Shown: positions 1 through 11,159 of the stretch, in pieces
Numbering within the stretch: the first letter of the stretch is position 1
How the letters are laid out: each line of letters begins with the position of its first letter
DNA from: Nageia nagi
Taxonomy: Eukaryota > Pinophyta
NCBI GenBank assembly: GCA_050084985.1
Contig: JBITNC010000001.1
Span: forward strand, 96,162,001-96,226,000
Length of the DNA stretch: 64,000 nt
Direction of reading: 5' to 3'
The notes under the pieces: generated by a model
What the model saw: only the letters and a program-made list of their open reading frames with translations
The model's database searches: none
Told to the model about the DNA's origin: nothing
Made by a program: the position numbers and the translations under genes

Positions 1-548
1 TGATCACAGTGGTGAAAAGTTCGTACTTCTTAATTGCCCCTAAGTCCTCTGTTGGTCTGGACATAACTCTATTAGGTGGACAAGCATATTTGTAGTGATA
101 CCACATGTTTGCACATCCATTCAGAGATTATCCTAATAGCCTAGGAGGATAACTTGAAATCTAGTCAAGATTAATAATTTGATCGATCCATTAAATATTG
201 AAACCTTGAAAAATAGCTAGTACATCTTCTTATGAGTATATTGCTACCCAAAGGGAACTAGTTGAAGATTGATAGTACTTGGGCTCCTCTTGTGTGGGCA
301 TCTAGGTGAAGGCCTAATTTTAAACAAGAAAATAAACCTCAATAATGTCATTTTACATCTATGGTTCTTGAGATGAGAAATGTATTTGGGTACATGGGTT
401 ATTATTTGAATTGTAAAACATTTGTACTTTTGAATCAAATCAAGCATGTATTTAGTGTTAAAAGTAACATATATTATTTACTTAGTTAAAACTTAACATT
501 TTATTTATTAAAAACATATGCATATTATTTCATATTTTTGTGTAGCAA
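1..548 (+). other. 5' leader (untranslated) of element A
   Basis: No coding frame. Blocks such as CTTCTTAATTGCCCCTAAGT and GATTATCCTAATA recur in the same order in the leader of B (about 44410-44960) and, reversed, of C (51160-51600). This places the segment between the primer site and the gag start ATG at 549. The conserved blocks may be packaging or translation signals; that is inference. Confidence 0.8.
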
Positions 549-1625
549 ATGGGAGAATCCTTTTTACCCAAACACATACCTAATGGTTCCAACTATGGGA
601 TTTGAAAACCTCAAATGAGAGTCGAATTGTAGGTAAGGAAGTTATGGAAAATAGTGAATGAGAACCTTGTACCTCCTACAAATGAGAAGGTATTAGAGGT
701 TTAAAACACAAAGAATAAGTTGGCAACCTCCATGATTTACCGTGCAGTTTCAGATGATGTGCTCCTAATGATATCCTCTTCAACCTCAGTAAAGGAAGCA
801 TGGGATAAACTAAAGCAAATCTACCTTAGTTCAAACTTTTTAAGAACATTTACCATTCTTCAAAGGTTGCTTCAATCTTATCAAGAGGAAGATGAAAATG
901 TGGCTATCTACTTGAACAAAATCATTGATCTAAAGATCTAACTTATTACTTGTAGATGTATTTGGATCAATGATGAGTTCATAGTCTTCATTATTCTTCA
1001 AAACCTCTCTTCAAAATTTGAAAACTTTGTAAAAGTTATAGAAACAAGGCTTGATGATAAAGAAGAAGTCATCTCCTTTAAGAACCTTTTAAGGCACCTA
1101 TTAAAGCATGATGAAACTTTTAATAATAAAGGGTTGATTTCTTCTTCTAAAGATAATAATATTACTTTTGAAGCAATCAAAACTCCTTTCAAAAAGAAGT
1201 TCAACCATAAAAAAAAAATTATCCTTCTTTCTCTAAAAGGTTTGAGAAAAAAAGTAATGGCAACAACAGCAACAGGAATAACAAAAATCGCAGCATCAGG
1301 AATAACAGCAACAATAATTATTTCAAGCAAAGAGATGAAAAAAGCAAAGCAAACACTATTTATATTAAGAAAAAATTTGATAGAAATTATAGCTATTGTT
1401 GCATTCAAAGTCACAAAGAAGTTGATTGTTATAAAAAGAAAAGAAAGAAAAAATACAAAGGTAATGGAAATGTAAAGAACTATAAAGGAAAGAAAAATAC
1501 TCATGCTGATTTTACTATAGTGCTCTACTCCATGTCTCGCTCTTTTTCATCTGAATGGATTGATGACTCTAGTTGCACTAATCACCTATGCTTTTAAAAA
1601 GAAAAGTTTGAAAATGTTCACAAAT
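549..1625 (+). pseudogene. gag: gag and protease remnant of element A
   Basis: The ATG at 549 lies in the same context as the gag start of B. The clearest open part is 720-941, which reads as the copia gag (UBN2-type) helical domain, e.g. DDVLLMISSSTSVKEAWDKL. In another frame near 1390-1440 is a degenerate zinc knuckle in which the first cysteine is lost (YCCIQSHKEVDC against CNYCGIQGHKKVDC in B). Around 1555-1590 is the protease motif, damaged to DDSSCTNHL. Several frameshifts and stops lie between. A long A/AAC-rich stretch (1200-1340) reflects a Lys/Asn-rich linker. Non-functional. Confidence 0.85.
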
Positions 1626-1739
1626 ATAATAAGGATGAGTTATGATAGGTGATAACTCTACCCTTGAAATCTAAAGAATTGGGAGTGTGCTAATTCATGA
1701 AAAGGTTATTGAAAATATTCTCTATATTATTAAATTAAA

Positions 1740-3695
1740 GATAAACCTTCTCTCCATGATCCAAGTTGCTAGAAAATGGTACTCTTTTGAGTTTGACTCT
1801 CAATCCTAGTGCATTAAGAAAGGACTTGCCATTCTGGTTAAAGGATTAATAAAAGATAACCTCTACATTATGGATCAAGTTCCATCAAAAATATGTCTTA
1901 CTTCTAATGTGTTCTAAAGGCAATCTTTGGCACCATTATTTAAGGCATCTTAAACACAAAAGTATTCAAATCATGAAAGAACAAGAACTTGTAGAAAGTT
2001 TGCCTTCAAGTTTTTCTTCAGTTGGTCTATGCGAAAAGTGCATTCTTAGCAAGATGCATAGATAAAAATTTAAAAAAATAAGACAACAAGAGCATCTCAA
2101 CCTTTTCAACTTGTGCATTTAGATTTGATGGATCCATTTCAGATTAAGTAGCTTGGAGGAGCATCTTAGGTCTTGATTTTCATTGATGAATTTAGTAGAA
2201 TGACCTTTGGGTATCTACCTGAGTACAAGGATCAATCCTTTAAAAAATTTAAAATTTTTAAGGCCTTTGTTGAGAATCAAACTAATCTTAAAACTAAGAT
2301 GTTGAGATTAAATAATGGAGAAAAATATAATAGCAATGAGTTCAATGACTATTATGCTAAGTATGGAATTAAGAAATAGTTTACGATCCCTTACACTCTT
2401 CAGCAGAACAATGTTACCAAAAGAAAAAATAGTATAATTATGGAGATGGCTAGATGCATGTTGGGTAATCTTTCTAAGTTCTTGTGGGGTGAAGTTGTGA
2501 GCACTACTATTTACACTTTGAATAAGTGTCCCACAAAAGTTGTTTACAGTAAAAATTCTTTTGAGACATGGTCAGGAAGAAAACCTAACCTTTCTCACTT
2601 TAGGGTGTTTGGTTGTGAAGCTTTCTCCTACATTATTTCTAAAAAAAATAAAAAAGTTGGATAAAAGAGCTAAAAAATATATTTTTATAGGTTATAATAG
2701 TCAGCATAGAGGCTACAGGCTTTTCTCTCCAACCTATAAAGTAGTATACATTTCAAATGATGTAAAGTTCAAACAACTTCCTAAAGAATCTACTTTTAAT
2801 GAGAATATTAATGATCCAAAGGACTCTTAAATTACTTCTAGCTGGTTGGATATTGATATAGATAAATCATCATAAAAATAAAATTCTCCAACACAAAGGG
2901 TAACAAAAAGCATGACCTTGAACAAATCCTTGATTACCAAGATTGATAAGCATGAGCTTTCAACCTTCAAAGACTTCTAAGCATAAGTGCTGGATGGAAG
3001 CCATGAAAGTGGAGTATGAGACGCTTATGAAAAATAAAACTTGGGACTTGGTTCCTTATCCCAATGGAAAGAATGTAATTAGCAATAAGTGGATCTACAA
3101 GGTCAAGTTCAATTCAGTTGGAGATACTGAGAAATACAAGGCAAGGTTAGTAGTTAAAGATTTTACTTGGAAATATGATATAGATTATGAGAAAACCTTT
3201 GCTCCTATGACAAAGATGCCTATTGTGAGAGTTATCCTTGCTCTTTTTATAGCTCAAAGATAGAATGTTTTTCAACTTAATGTTAAGAATGCATTTCTCA
3301 ATAGTGACTTAGATATGAAAATCTTCATAAATCAACTAGAAGGGTTTATTGTGAAAGGTAAAGAGTCCTTTATGTGCAAGCTAAAGAAGTCCTTATATGG
3401 ACTTAAGTAAGCATCTAAATCCTAGTACAAAAAAATTTTAGGGTTTTTTGTAGACATTGGATTCTCCAAGTGTTTTTTTAACTCCGATTTATATGTGTTC
3501 AATCAAAGAAAAGATATGGTTTTGATTCTTTTTATGTGGATGATCTTTTGATTACTGGAAATAATGATAAAATCATTCAAGAGTGCATATCCAAACTTAA
3601 GGTAACGTTTGAAATGACTGATCTTGGTCTCTTGCACTACTATCATGAAATGCAAGTGTATTAATACAAGGACTATACTTACCTCAATCAATCTA
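1740..3695 (+). pseudogene. pol: pol remnant of element A: integrase and N-terminal RT
   Basis: Reads in broken frames as GAG-pre-integrase (about 1920-2060, C-x2-C in LCEKCIL), integrase core (2170-2660: FIDEFSRMTFGYL, a weakened third acidic site around 2400-2430, then the conserved FRVFGCEAFSY), the copia integrase C-terminal extension, and the start of RT (2943-3263: GNKWIYKVKF-like segment, KARLVVKDF). The RT catalytic region at about 3520-3560 has lost its frame. Homologous to C pol (minus strand, 47280-49987). Ends at the insertion site of E. Confidence 0.88.
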
Positions 3696-3700
3696 ACTAT
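3696..3700. repeat. Target-site duplication of E, left copy (ACTAT)
   Basis: ACTAT immediately before the E LTR start TGAGA; the identical ACTAT follows the other LTR at 8976-8980. Five bp is the usual copia duplication length. It confirms that E jumped into A. Confidence 0.93.
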
Positions 3701-4203
3701 TGAGAAAAATAATGGAGCTTACTGTCCATGGTTTATTGATGTCAATATATAGCCTTGGGTTCTCAACAACGGAATCCACAAGGTTTACAAACTTACAAAC
3801 AAAAAGTTAGAGAATTTACTATTCTCAGCAACACTACAAACCATAGCCATCTCAGTCGAGGAGAAGTAGCTAAACATGTGATAACAATACTCCAAACATA
3901 GCTTAAAACATGCCTAATACGATAACAAACAAACCCCTAAAGTAGGAAGACAAAACAATCAATAACAAGAAAGTTGTTGCAAAAATAAACTCATTCTGCC
4001 TGCACACTATTGTTTTCTCTACACAGCGATCGACAGCGATCTTATAGGATCAGCAACGATCGGTGGCAATGACGATCGACGGTAATAGGTGGCGATCGAT
4101 TGCAATCGGTGGTGATCAGCGACGATCGGTGGTGATCTCTGTCATAGGCAGATTTATTCCAGAACATTACAAAAACACATATCATGGAGTCAAAACTCCA
4201 ACA
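3701..4203 (-). repeat. 3' LTR of element E
   Basis: 503 bp, aligning to 8453-8975. In element orientation it begins TGTTGGAGTTTTGACTCC and ends in CA. It contains the shorter of the two GATCG-rich arrays. The RNase H reading frame runs about 20 nt into this LTR before stopping. Confidence 0.95.
4026..4136. repeat. GATCG-rich degenerate array inside E 3' LTR
   Basis: About 110 bp made of short, imperfect 9-11 bp words such as GCGATCGA, GATCGGTGG and GACGATCG. It is far more GC- and GATC-rich than the rest of the LTR. It is about 20 bp shorter than its counterpart in the other LTR. Confidence 0.85.
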
Positions 4204-5853
4204 TGCTCCCCTTTGATGCTGAGGGGACTAACTAGCAAGTCTCTCAGTATCATAAACTGAGTTTTGTTTACTCCTTTGGTAAATAAATCCGCTATATTCT
4301 CCTTGGTGTTGATGTGTTCCAAATCAACAATATTCTTCTCCACCATGTCTCTAATGAAATGGTATTTCATATCAAAATGTTTGGACCTGTTGTGATGTAC
4401 TGAATTGTTTGCAAGTTGAATTGCATTAGCATTATCACAAAACAACTTAGTAGCATCTCTTTGTTGCTCACCAAGTTCTTCAAGAATCTTTCTCAACCAC
4501 AATGCTTGGGTGCTTGCACTTGTGATTGCAATGTATTCTGCCTCTGTAGAAGATAGTGCAACAGTTCTTTGCTTCTTAGAACTCCATGTGATTAGTCCTG
4601 ATCCAATGTTGAAGCAATTTCCGAAAGTAGACTTTCTATCATCAATATTGCTTCCCCAATCTAAATCACTATAGCCAACAAGTTTCACCTTTCTTTCTTT
4701 GTAGTAATGGATGCCAAAACCAATGGTTCCTTTGATGTACCTCATGATCCTCTTGGTAGCCTTCATGTGAGTTTCGATGGGTTCACTCATGTACCTAGAA
4801 ACAAAAGAAACAGCACATGCAATATCTGGATGAGTATTAGTGAGAAACATAAGACTCCCAACCATCCTCCTATATGTGGTGACATCTACCCTTTCACTAC
4901 CATCTTCCTTACTCAATAACTCCCCATGAGCAATTGGAGTAGGAACTGGTTTACAATTTTCCATGCCATATTTGGACAACATATCTTTGGCATATTTGGT
5001 TTGACAAATAAAAATTTCACTATCATTTTGATACACTTCCATACCTAGGAAATAATGCATAAGACCTAGGTCTTTCATATCAAACTCTTTCATCATAGAC
5101 TCTTTAAACTCTTCATTCATCCTATCATTGCTTCCCATGTAAATCAAATCATCTACATACAAGCATACAATCATAATATCATTACATTTTTTTTAAATAA
5201 CAGAGAGTAGGCTCACTCTTGCTTTTCACAAGACCATATTGATGAAAGTATCCATCAATCCTTGAGTACCAAGCTCTAGGAGCTTGTTTGAGGCCATACA
5301 AGGCCTTCTTCAATTTGTAGACCATGTCCTCTTTGCCTTTGATCTCAAATCCTTGAGGTTGTTGTACATATACCGCTTCTTATATGTATCCATTCAAGAA
5401 TGTACTCTTCACATCAAGGTGATGCACTCTCCATCCTTTTTGGGCAGCCAAGGATAGAACCAATCTAATTGTCTCTTGCCTTGCAACGGGTGCAAAAGTC
5501 TCCTCATAATCAATGTCATACTTTTGAGTGAAACCTTTTTCCACTAGTCTTGCTTTGTGCTTTTGAATAGTGCCATTTGCATTATACTTTGTCTTGTAGA
5601 CCCACTTGGAGCCTACTACCTTCTTTCCTTGTGGAAGCTCAACTAGCTCTCAAGTATCATTTTTCTTGATGGAGTCCATCTCCTCTTGCATTGCTTTTAT
5701 CCACAAATCATTAGTACATGCAATTTCATAACAAGAAGGTTCAACATTAATTATACTCATCAAAGCATAATTTACCACATCACCTTTTGATTCACCATCA
5801 TTGCTATCTCCATACAAGTGCATATTTTGAAGAGTATTAACAACACTTTCCAT
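4182..5853 (-). pseudogene. pol: RT and RNase H of element E
   Basis: Read from 5853 down. 5853-5650 is the integrase-RT linker and RT start (WIKAMQEEMDSI). 5650-5180 carries RT in broken frames (LYGLKQAPRAWY near 5280), with an in-frame TAA near 5380. 5174-4182 is a 330-residue open frame with the RT catalytic box YVDDL near its start, then DLGLMHYFLGMEVYQ and copia RNase H: a DLDW site, DDRKST, SSTEAEY and a CDN site, ending with a KHFDMKYHFIRD-type tail. A run of eight T at 5189-5196 marks the likely frameshift between the two RT halves. The last codons cross the purine tract into the LTR. Confidence 0.92.
4204..4214 (-). other. Polypurine tract of element E
   Basis: Reads AAAGGGGAGCA on the minus strand, directly beside the 3' LTR start, the expected site of plus-strand priming. 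Here it lies inside the RNase H coding frame. Confidence 0.88.
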
Positions 5854-6060
5854 TTCTTTAGCTTATGCTCTTGTTATTCTTCTACCAAAGTTTTGATCAA
5901 GCATTTGTGATGATGGATGATCAATCAAAAATTGCTTATGTTACTTTAAATTTATTTTTGCTTCCTCCAAAGAACCATCACTTGAGGATTTTGAACTTGG
6001 TGAAGAACATGGGCTAGAATTGGAAGAACTTACTTGATTGCCATCTTGAGGTATCTTTGC

Positions 6061-7080
6061 TTACTTGAGCTGAATCTTTGCTTGCACATTTGGAGAGCCA
6101 CTATTATTGGAATCACCATCCAAATAGTATTTTTGATGACCCCATGCTCCCCCTTCATCGAAAATCACATCTCTAGATACAATAAGCTTTTTAATTTTTG
6201 GATTGTACAATCTCCATGCTTTGGTATTTTCACAATACCCAATAAAGATACATGGTTCACTTTTTGCATCAAGCTTTTGCCTATTTTCTTTTGGAACATG
6301 AGCATAGGCTAAACAACCAAAAACTTTCAAATGTGCAACAACTGGCTTTTTGCCATACCAAGCTTCATATGGTGTCACCCCATCCAAACTAGAGGTAGGA
6401 CATCTATTCAAGAGATACATGGCTGTCCTAATTGCCTCCCCCCAATACATTTTTGACAAATTCTTAGTTTGGAGCATACTTCTAGCCATATTATTCAAGG
6501 TTCTATTCTTTCTTTCAGCCACTCCATTTTGTTGTGGTGTGTATGCACTTGTTAATTGCCTTTTAATTCCACAATTATTACAAAAATTGAAGAACTCATT
6601 GGAACAAAATTCACCTCCTCTATCACTTCTTAAACACTTGATTGCATACCCACTTTCATTTTCCACTTTTATTTTGAATTCTTTGAATTTATCAAATGTC
6701 TCATCTTTAGTTTTCAAGAGGTACACCCAACACATTCTTGAAAAATCATCAATGAAAGTGAGGAAGTAGTAGTTCTTACCAAGACTTTGAGTTTGCATAG
6801 GTCCACACAAATCACTATGCACCAATTGTAGGGGATAGGAAGCCCTCCATGCTTGATCTTTTGGAAAGCTTTCTCTTGAATGCTTTCCCAATACACATCC
6901 TTCACAAATCTTTTTTGGATCATCTACTTTTGGAAGCCCATAAACCATCTCTTGAGAAGCCAATGTCTTCAAACTTGAGAAATTTAAATGCCCATATCTC
7001 AAGTGCCACAACCAATTTTTATTATCAATAGCCACATGTGCAAAATTGGTACCTTGCTCCCCAAATTTGAGAGGGAACAA
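6061..7080 (-). pseudogene. pol: Integrase of element E (open, 339 residues)
   Basis: GAG-pre-integrase zinc site (WHLRYGHLN with CEGCVLGK, residues about 24-70), then the integrase core with all three acidic residues: HSDLCGP (about residue 90), LRSDRGGEF (about 153) and QQNGVAERKNRT (about 190). The copia signature FKVFGC-like (LKVFGCLAYAHVP) and the C-terminal FIGYCENTKAWRLY follow. The domain is uninterrupted. It is separated from the protease frame at 7082 by a shift in a run of T, and from the RT by frame breaks at 5854-6060. No function expected without the rest. Confidence 0.93.
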
Positions 7081-7081
7081 T

Positions 7082-8320
7082 CTATTTTTTGGTCATTGGA
7101 ATAGTAGTAACAAGCCTATTCCCACTATCAAAAATCTTGCAAGCATTCTTTGCAAATAAAAGACTATAATTGTGCTCCATCATTTGACCAACACTCAAGA
7201 GATTATGCTTCAAATTGGGAATATGATAAACATCCTTTACCTTCTTAATACCTTCTTTGGTGTGCACATCCATAGCTCCAATGCCTTCAACATGCAAGGC
7301 TTTATCATCTCCAAGAGTGATCTTGGACTTAAATGAGTTGTTGATTGAAGAAAATAATTCTCCATTACCAGTCATATGATTGCTACAACCAGTATCAAGA
7401 AGCCATGTTTGTCCCATGCTTTGATAAGATTTTCCATATGACAAGAAGAGTGAAGAAGGCTCTCCTTCCTCTCCATAGTTTGCACTCTCCTTTGCTTCAT
7501 TTGCAGCCTTTGTTCTACACTCTTTCTCAAAGTGTCCATATTTATGGCAATAGTAACATTGCTTGTTACTTTTATCACCTCTTCCACTTCCTCTACCTTG
7601 AGGACCTTTTCTTCCTCTTCCTCTACCTCTTCGATGGCCTTTGGCTTGGCCACTAGTTTCACCCTCTTTGGATGAAAAAGCTTTTTCTTCCATACCTCTA
7701 AGATGTGTAGTTGAAGAAAACCTTTCCTCATGAGACATTAATGATCCTATGAGCTAATCATAGGTGAGAGTAGATAGATCCTTACTCTCCTCAATCACAA
7801 TGGAGACTTGGGTCCACTTGGGCAAAAGTGTTCTCAACACCTTTTTGACAATCACCTCATTCTCTACTTCTTCTCCAAGAGCTCTCATTTTGTCTACACA
7901 AATCTTGGCTCTCAAACAATAGTCTCCAACCTTCTCTTCTTCTCTCATCTTGAGATTTTCAAACTCCATTTTGAGAGTTTGCAACCTCACTTGCTTGACT
8001 TGTTTGCTACCTTCATAGCTCTCCTTCAAGACTTTCCAAGCTTCTTGGGTTGAAGTGCAACTTGTGATTCTTGGATAAATGGATTCATCTAAGGCAGCTT
8101 GAATGAAGTACATTGCCATGCTATTCTTCTTTTGTGCCTCCTTCAAGGTTTGCTTTTAGGCAATTGGAACTAGACTCCAATCAGTAGGTTCAACATAGCC
8201 TTCTTCTATGATATCCCAATAGCCTTTACCAATTAGCAAATGCCTCATTTTGGTAGACCAATAATCATAGTTCTCTCCTTTGAATTCTGGAATTGAAACA
8301 TTCCCATTTGAATTTGCCAT
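7082..8320 (-). pseudogene. gag: gag and protease of element E
   Basis: I choose the start ATG at 8320 (MANSNGNVSIPEF) rather than the upstream ATG at 8398, because copia gags begin near the FxGENYDYW motif. The first segment (to about 8156) ends at a stop. 8146-7754 is the UBN2-type capsid domain (ESYEGSKQVKQVRLQ), ending at TAG. 7738-7082 holds an Arg/Gly-rich segment, the zinc knuckle CYYCHKYGHFEKEC and the aspartic protease site WLLDTGCSNHM with a later HNLLSV. Two single nonsense changes and one frameshift to integrase are visible; the rest is open. Confidence 0.92.
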
Positions 8321-8437
8321 TGCTACAATCACAATTGACAATCTTCTTCCAAGAGTTGTTGGATCCTCCTCAAATGAAGCTTTCAAAACTTCATACAAGT
8401 CACCTCACTCACTACTCAATCCCAATAGATTGAACTA

Positions 8438-8449
8438 GCTCTGATACCA
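8438..8449 (-). other. Primer binding site of element E
   Basis: Minus strand reads TGGTATCAGAGC, complementary to the 3' end of plant initiator-Met tRNA, three nt inside the 5' LTR. Confidence 0.95.
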
Positions 8450-8452
8450 CAA

Positions 8453-8975
8453 TGAGAGAAATAATGGAGCTTACTGTCCATTGTTTATTGATGTCAATAT
8501 ATAGCCTTGGGTTCTCAACAACGGAATCCACAAGGTTTACAAACTTACAAATAAGAAGTTAAGAATTTACTATTCTCAGCAACACTACAAACTATAGCCA
8601 TCTCAATCCAGGAGAAGTAGCTAAACATGTGATAACAATACTCCAAACATAGCTTAAAGCATGCCTAATACGATAACAAACAAACCCCTAAAGTAGGAAG
8701 ACAAAATAATCAATAACAAGAAAGTTGTTGCAAAAACAAACTCATTCTGCCCGCACACTGTCATTTTCTCTACATAGCGATCGATAGCGATCTTATAGGA
8801 TCGGCAACGATCGGCAGCAATCGGTGGCTGATCGGCGGCAATGACGATCGACGACAATCGATGGTGATCGGTGGTAATCGGTGGCGATCAACGACGATCG
8901 GTGGCGATCTCTATCATAGGTGGATTTATTCCAAAACATTGCAAAAACACATATTATGGAGTCAAAACTCCAACA
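8453..8975 (-). repeat. 5' LTR of element E
   Basis: 523 bp; same TG...CA ends as 3701-4203. Length differs mainly because its GATCG-rich array is longer. In element orientation a CTATATATTG TATA-like word lies at about 8496-8505, far from the LTR start; whether this is the promoter is uncertain. Confidence 0.95.
8778..8914. repeat. GATCG-rich degenerate array inside E 5' LTR
   Basis: About 135 bp of imperfect GATCGGTGGC / GACGATCGA words. Compared with 4026-4136 it holds an extra roughly 20-bp block (around 8813-8838), as expected if the array gains and loses units. Confidence 0.85.
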
Positions 8976-8980
8976 ACTAT
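8976..8980. repeat. Target-site duplication of E, right copy (ACTAT)
   Basis: Identical to 3696-3700; marks where element A resumes. Confidence 0.93.
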
Positions 8981-9716
8981 ATATTAAATATCTTACAGAA
9001 TTTTGGCATGGAAGAGTGTAGATATATTGCAATCCCAATTTCTTTTAGAATCATTATTTCTCTATGTTTCAACTCTTAGTTAGCTGATGCTACAGTTTAT
9101 AGCTAATTAATTGGTAGTCTTTTGTATTTGACTATATCCAAGCTAGATACTATCTTTGTAATGAATTTGATGGCATAATTCATGCAGAAACCTTATGTTG
9201 AGCACCTCAATGCTGTTAAGCAAATCTTGAAGTATGTTGCAAGGACTAAGGATCTTGCTCTCAAGTATTCCAAATTTTCTTCATTTGTTCTCTTTGGATT
9301 CTCAAATTCTGACTATGGGGAAGATAGAGATGATAAAAAGTCAATCTCTATGTATGTGTTTAGCATTGGTTTAGGTGTCATTTCTTGGGCTTCCAAGAAG
9401 CAACCTACTATTTCTCTTTTCTACCATAAAAGTTGAATATTGTATCATATTTATTGCAGCTCAAAAAGCCATTTGGTTAAAACATATTTTGAAAGAAATT
9501 AGGTATAAGTAAGGTGGCTCATCTTTGATCTCTTCAAACAATTAGTTGGCTATTTCTTTGGTCAAAAATCTAGTGTTTCATCAAAGAATAAAATATGTGA
9601 AAATTTATATCCATTTTATCAACGAGAAGGTTCTTGATGGTATCATACATCTAGAGTATTATCCATCCATCTTGAACTTTATTGATTTGTTCATCAAGCC
9701 CCTCCTAGAAGCTTAA
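8981..9716 (+). pseudogene. pol: RNase H end of element A pol
   Basis: Continuation of A after E. 9182-9436 is open and reads MQKPYVEHLNAVKQILKYVA, then the RNase H first acidic region (FSNSDYGEDRDDKKS; D-to-N change at the catalytic site) and GVISWASKKQPT. The downstream HWLK/H-rich and KPLLEA-like tail (to 9716) is frameshifted. Equivalent to 47950-47280 (minus) in element C. Confidence 0.9.
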
Positions 9717-10578
9717 TTTTGTAAGCTTAAAGATGTTATCAAGTTGGTGAAGTTGTCCTCAAAGGGGAGTGAAGTTTGAATTCTTGTGTTGAATTCATGT
9801 TTGTGATGACAATTTCACCCCTAAGAGGATTTTATACTATATAGTGTTGATTTTATTGTACACCTTCATGGTAAGTTCACTCTGCATGAGGAATTTATAC
9901 AAAATTGGCCAATCTAGCACTATTCAGTTATCCATGTGTGAGGAACTCTTATGTGTGTTTTAGCACTATTCAATTATCTATATGTGAAGAACTCATATGT
10001 GCATACTCTATTTTTTGGTCAATCTAGCACTGTTCAGTTATCCATGTGTGAGAAACTCTTATGTGTCTTTTGGCACTATTCAATTATCCATATGTAAGGA
10101 ACTTGTATGTTCATATTCTATTTTGTAATGATAATCAACACATGTTTTATATATAGCAAGTGACTATAAATTTTTGGCATAGCATCTTCGTGATGATTTA
10201 TAATGCACCATTGATCAATTCATGATGGCATTTATGTAATTCATCTATCCTTATTGATATGAATATGATGTATCTAACTAATCTTGTTATTTGAGTTGCT
10301 TATGATTTATAGGTTCTTTTGAGATTGCAAGTTACATATCTCAAGTATGCAAGCTCTTGGAGACTCTTCATGACTTCCATTGGATGACTTCATGTACATT
10401 GAAACTGGTTGTGGTTAATGATTGTATTTGGTAAAGTAGTGAATCTCAAACTAGATCTTTCTTACTTCACAAATATGTAAAAAATTCTCATCTTTGTTGT
10501 ATCTATTTGGAAAATTCTCTTACTTTATTTTCTTCATCTCTCTTACTCGCTCTATCCCAATATTGCATTAAGGGGGAG
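9717..10578 (+). other. 3' untranslated region of element A with tandem array and purine tract
   Basis: No protein. It begins with one copy of a word shared with C (ACCTTCATGGTAAGTTCACT). At about 9905-10130 are four diverged copies of a unit with core TTATCCATATGTGAGGAACT, alternating short and long spacing. Further conserved text is shared with B (58150-58590). It ends with the purine tract TTAAGGGGGAG at 10568-10578 next to the 3' LTR. Confidence 0.85.
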
Positions 10579-11068
10579 TGTTGGAATGTATAATGCATTA
10601 TTGTAAAAGTTTGTATTAAATCTTCTATATAAGTTCACTAATACTTAAAGGTATCATTTGATACCTTAAGTATTTAAGTGAATATGATAATATAACTTGT
10701 TCTTCACTGCATGTTATGAGCATACCCCTTAGGTAAAAGGATGTGCATGTCATGCTTTCATACATTGGATAAAAAGGTAATCCAAAGAAAGATTTTGGCC
10801 TATAAATAGAAGGCTCCTTATTTATGATTACACACCAATTTGTGGAGTAAAGTCATGCTATAGGATAAAAGTGTAGGAGTTGAGATTAGGAAGATTATAA
10901 GAGAGTTGCATTTGTGATTGAAGTAAAGATCTAGTTACTGGATGTACTCCTAGTTGGAGAAACCACTTTACATCTTAAGCTACTTTGTGAGATTGTTATA
11001 TGTGTATTACGAGCTTTCAAGAGATCCTAGTTGTTTAAGATTATCCTCATTATAGTTCAATTCCTTCA
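10579..11068 (+). repeat. 3' LTR of element A
   Basis: 490 bp, TGTTGGAATG...TTCA. Aligns over its whole length with the LTRs of B (41779-42270, 58592-59095). Contains the TATA box TATAAATAGA (10801-10810) and an inverted repeat around GGTATCATTTGATACC (10651-10666). The partner LTR is outside the window, so no target duplication can be checked. Confidence 0.93.
10801..10810 (+). promoter_or_regulatory. TATA box in A LTR
   Basis: TATAAATAGA, conserved in position in the B LTRs (41999 and 58813), followed 10-40 nt later by AGGCTCC and CACACCAATT. Probable Pol II promoter of the retroelement. Confidence 0.7.
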
Positions 11069-11159
11069 CAAATGTGTTGAACATCTAAAAGAGAATGTTA
11101 ATCCTAAAATACCAGAACATGTAGATTCATCAGATGAAGATAGAGCAAAATAATGTACA

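Larger units (their letters stand above)
3701..8975 (-). mobile_element. Copia element E, full-length, minus strand, nested in A
   Basis: 5,275-bp Ty1/copia retrotransposon read right to left. It has LTRs of 523 bp (5', 8453-8975) and 503 bp (3', 3701-4203) with TG...CA ends, an initiator-Met-tRNA primer site (8438-8449), a purine tract (4204-4214), and gag, protease, integrase, RT and RNase H in order. It is flanked by a perfect 5-bp duplication. The LTRs differ at roughly 5% of positions by eye, so it is old. A handful of stops and frameshifts disable the polyprotein. Its proteins and LTR are unlike those of A, B and C, so it is a separate family. Confidence 0.96.
1..11068 (+). mobile_element. 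Copia element A, 5'-truncated by the window edge, split by element E
   Basis: Ty1/copia LTR retrotransposon in the order leader, gag, CCHC knuckle, protease, integrase, reverse transcriptase (RT), RNase H, 3' UTR, purine tract, 3' LTR. The window starts inside its leader, so the 5' LTR and primer site are not seen. Element E interrupts it between 3700 and 8981, at the RT/RNase H junction; the two halves read continuously if E is removed. Reading frames are broken by many stops and shifts, so it is dead. Leader, proteins, 3' UTR and LTR closely match element B, so A and B are one family. Confidence 0.93.

Noticed and set aside
998-1504. 168-residue minus-strand open frame, hydrophobic and Phe/Ile-rich
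   Set aside because: It is the antisense shadow of the Lys/Asn-rich A gag linker; the hydrophobic look comes from reverse-reading A-rich codons.
4063-4260. Plus-strand frame MAMTIDGNRWRSIAIGGDQR over the GATCG array
   Set aside because: Arises from the repeat word read in frame; the region is an LTR on the other strand.
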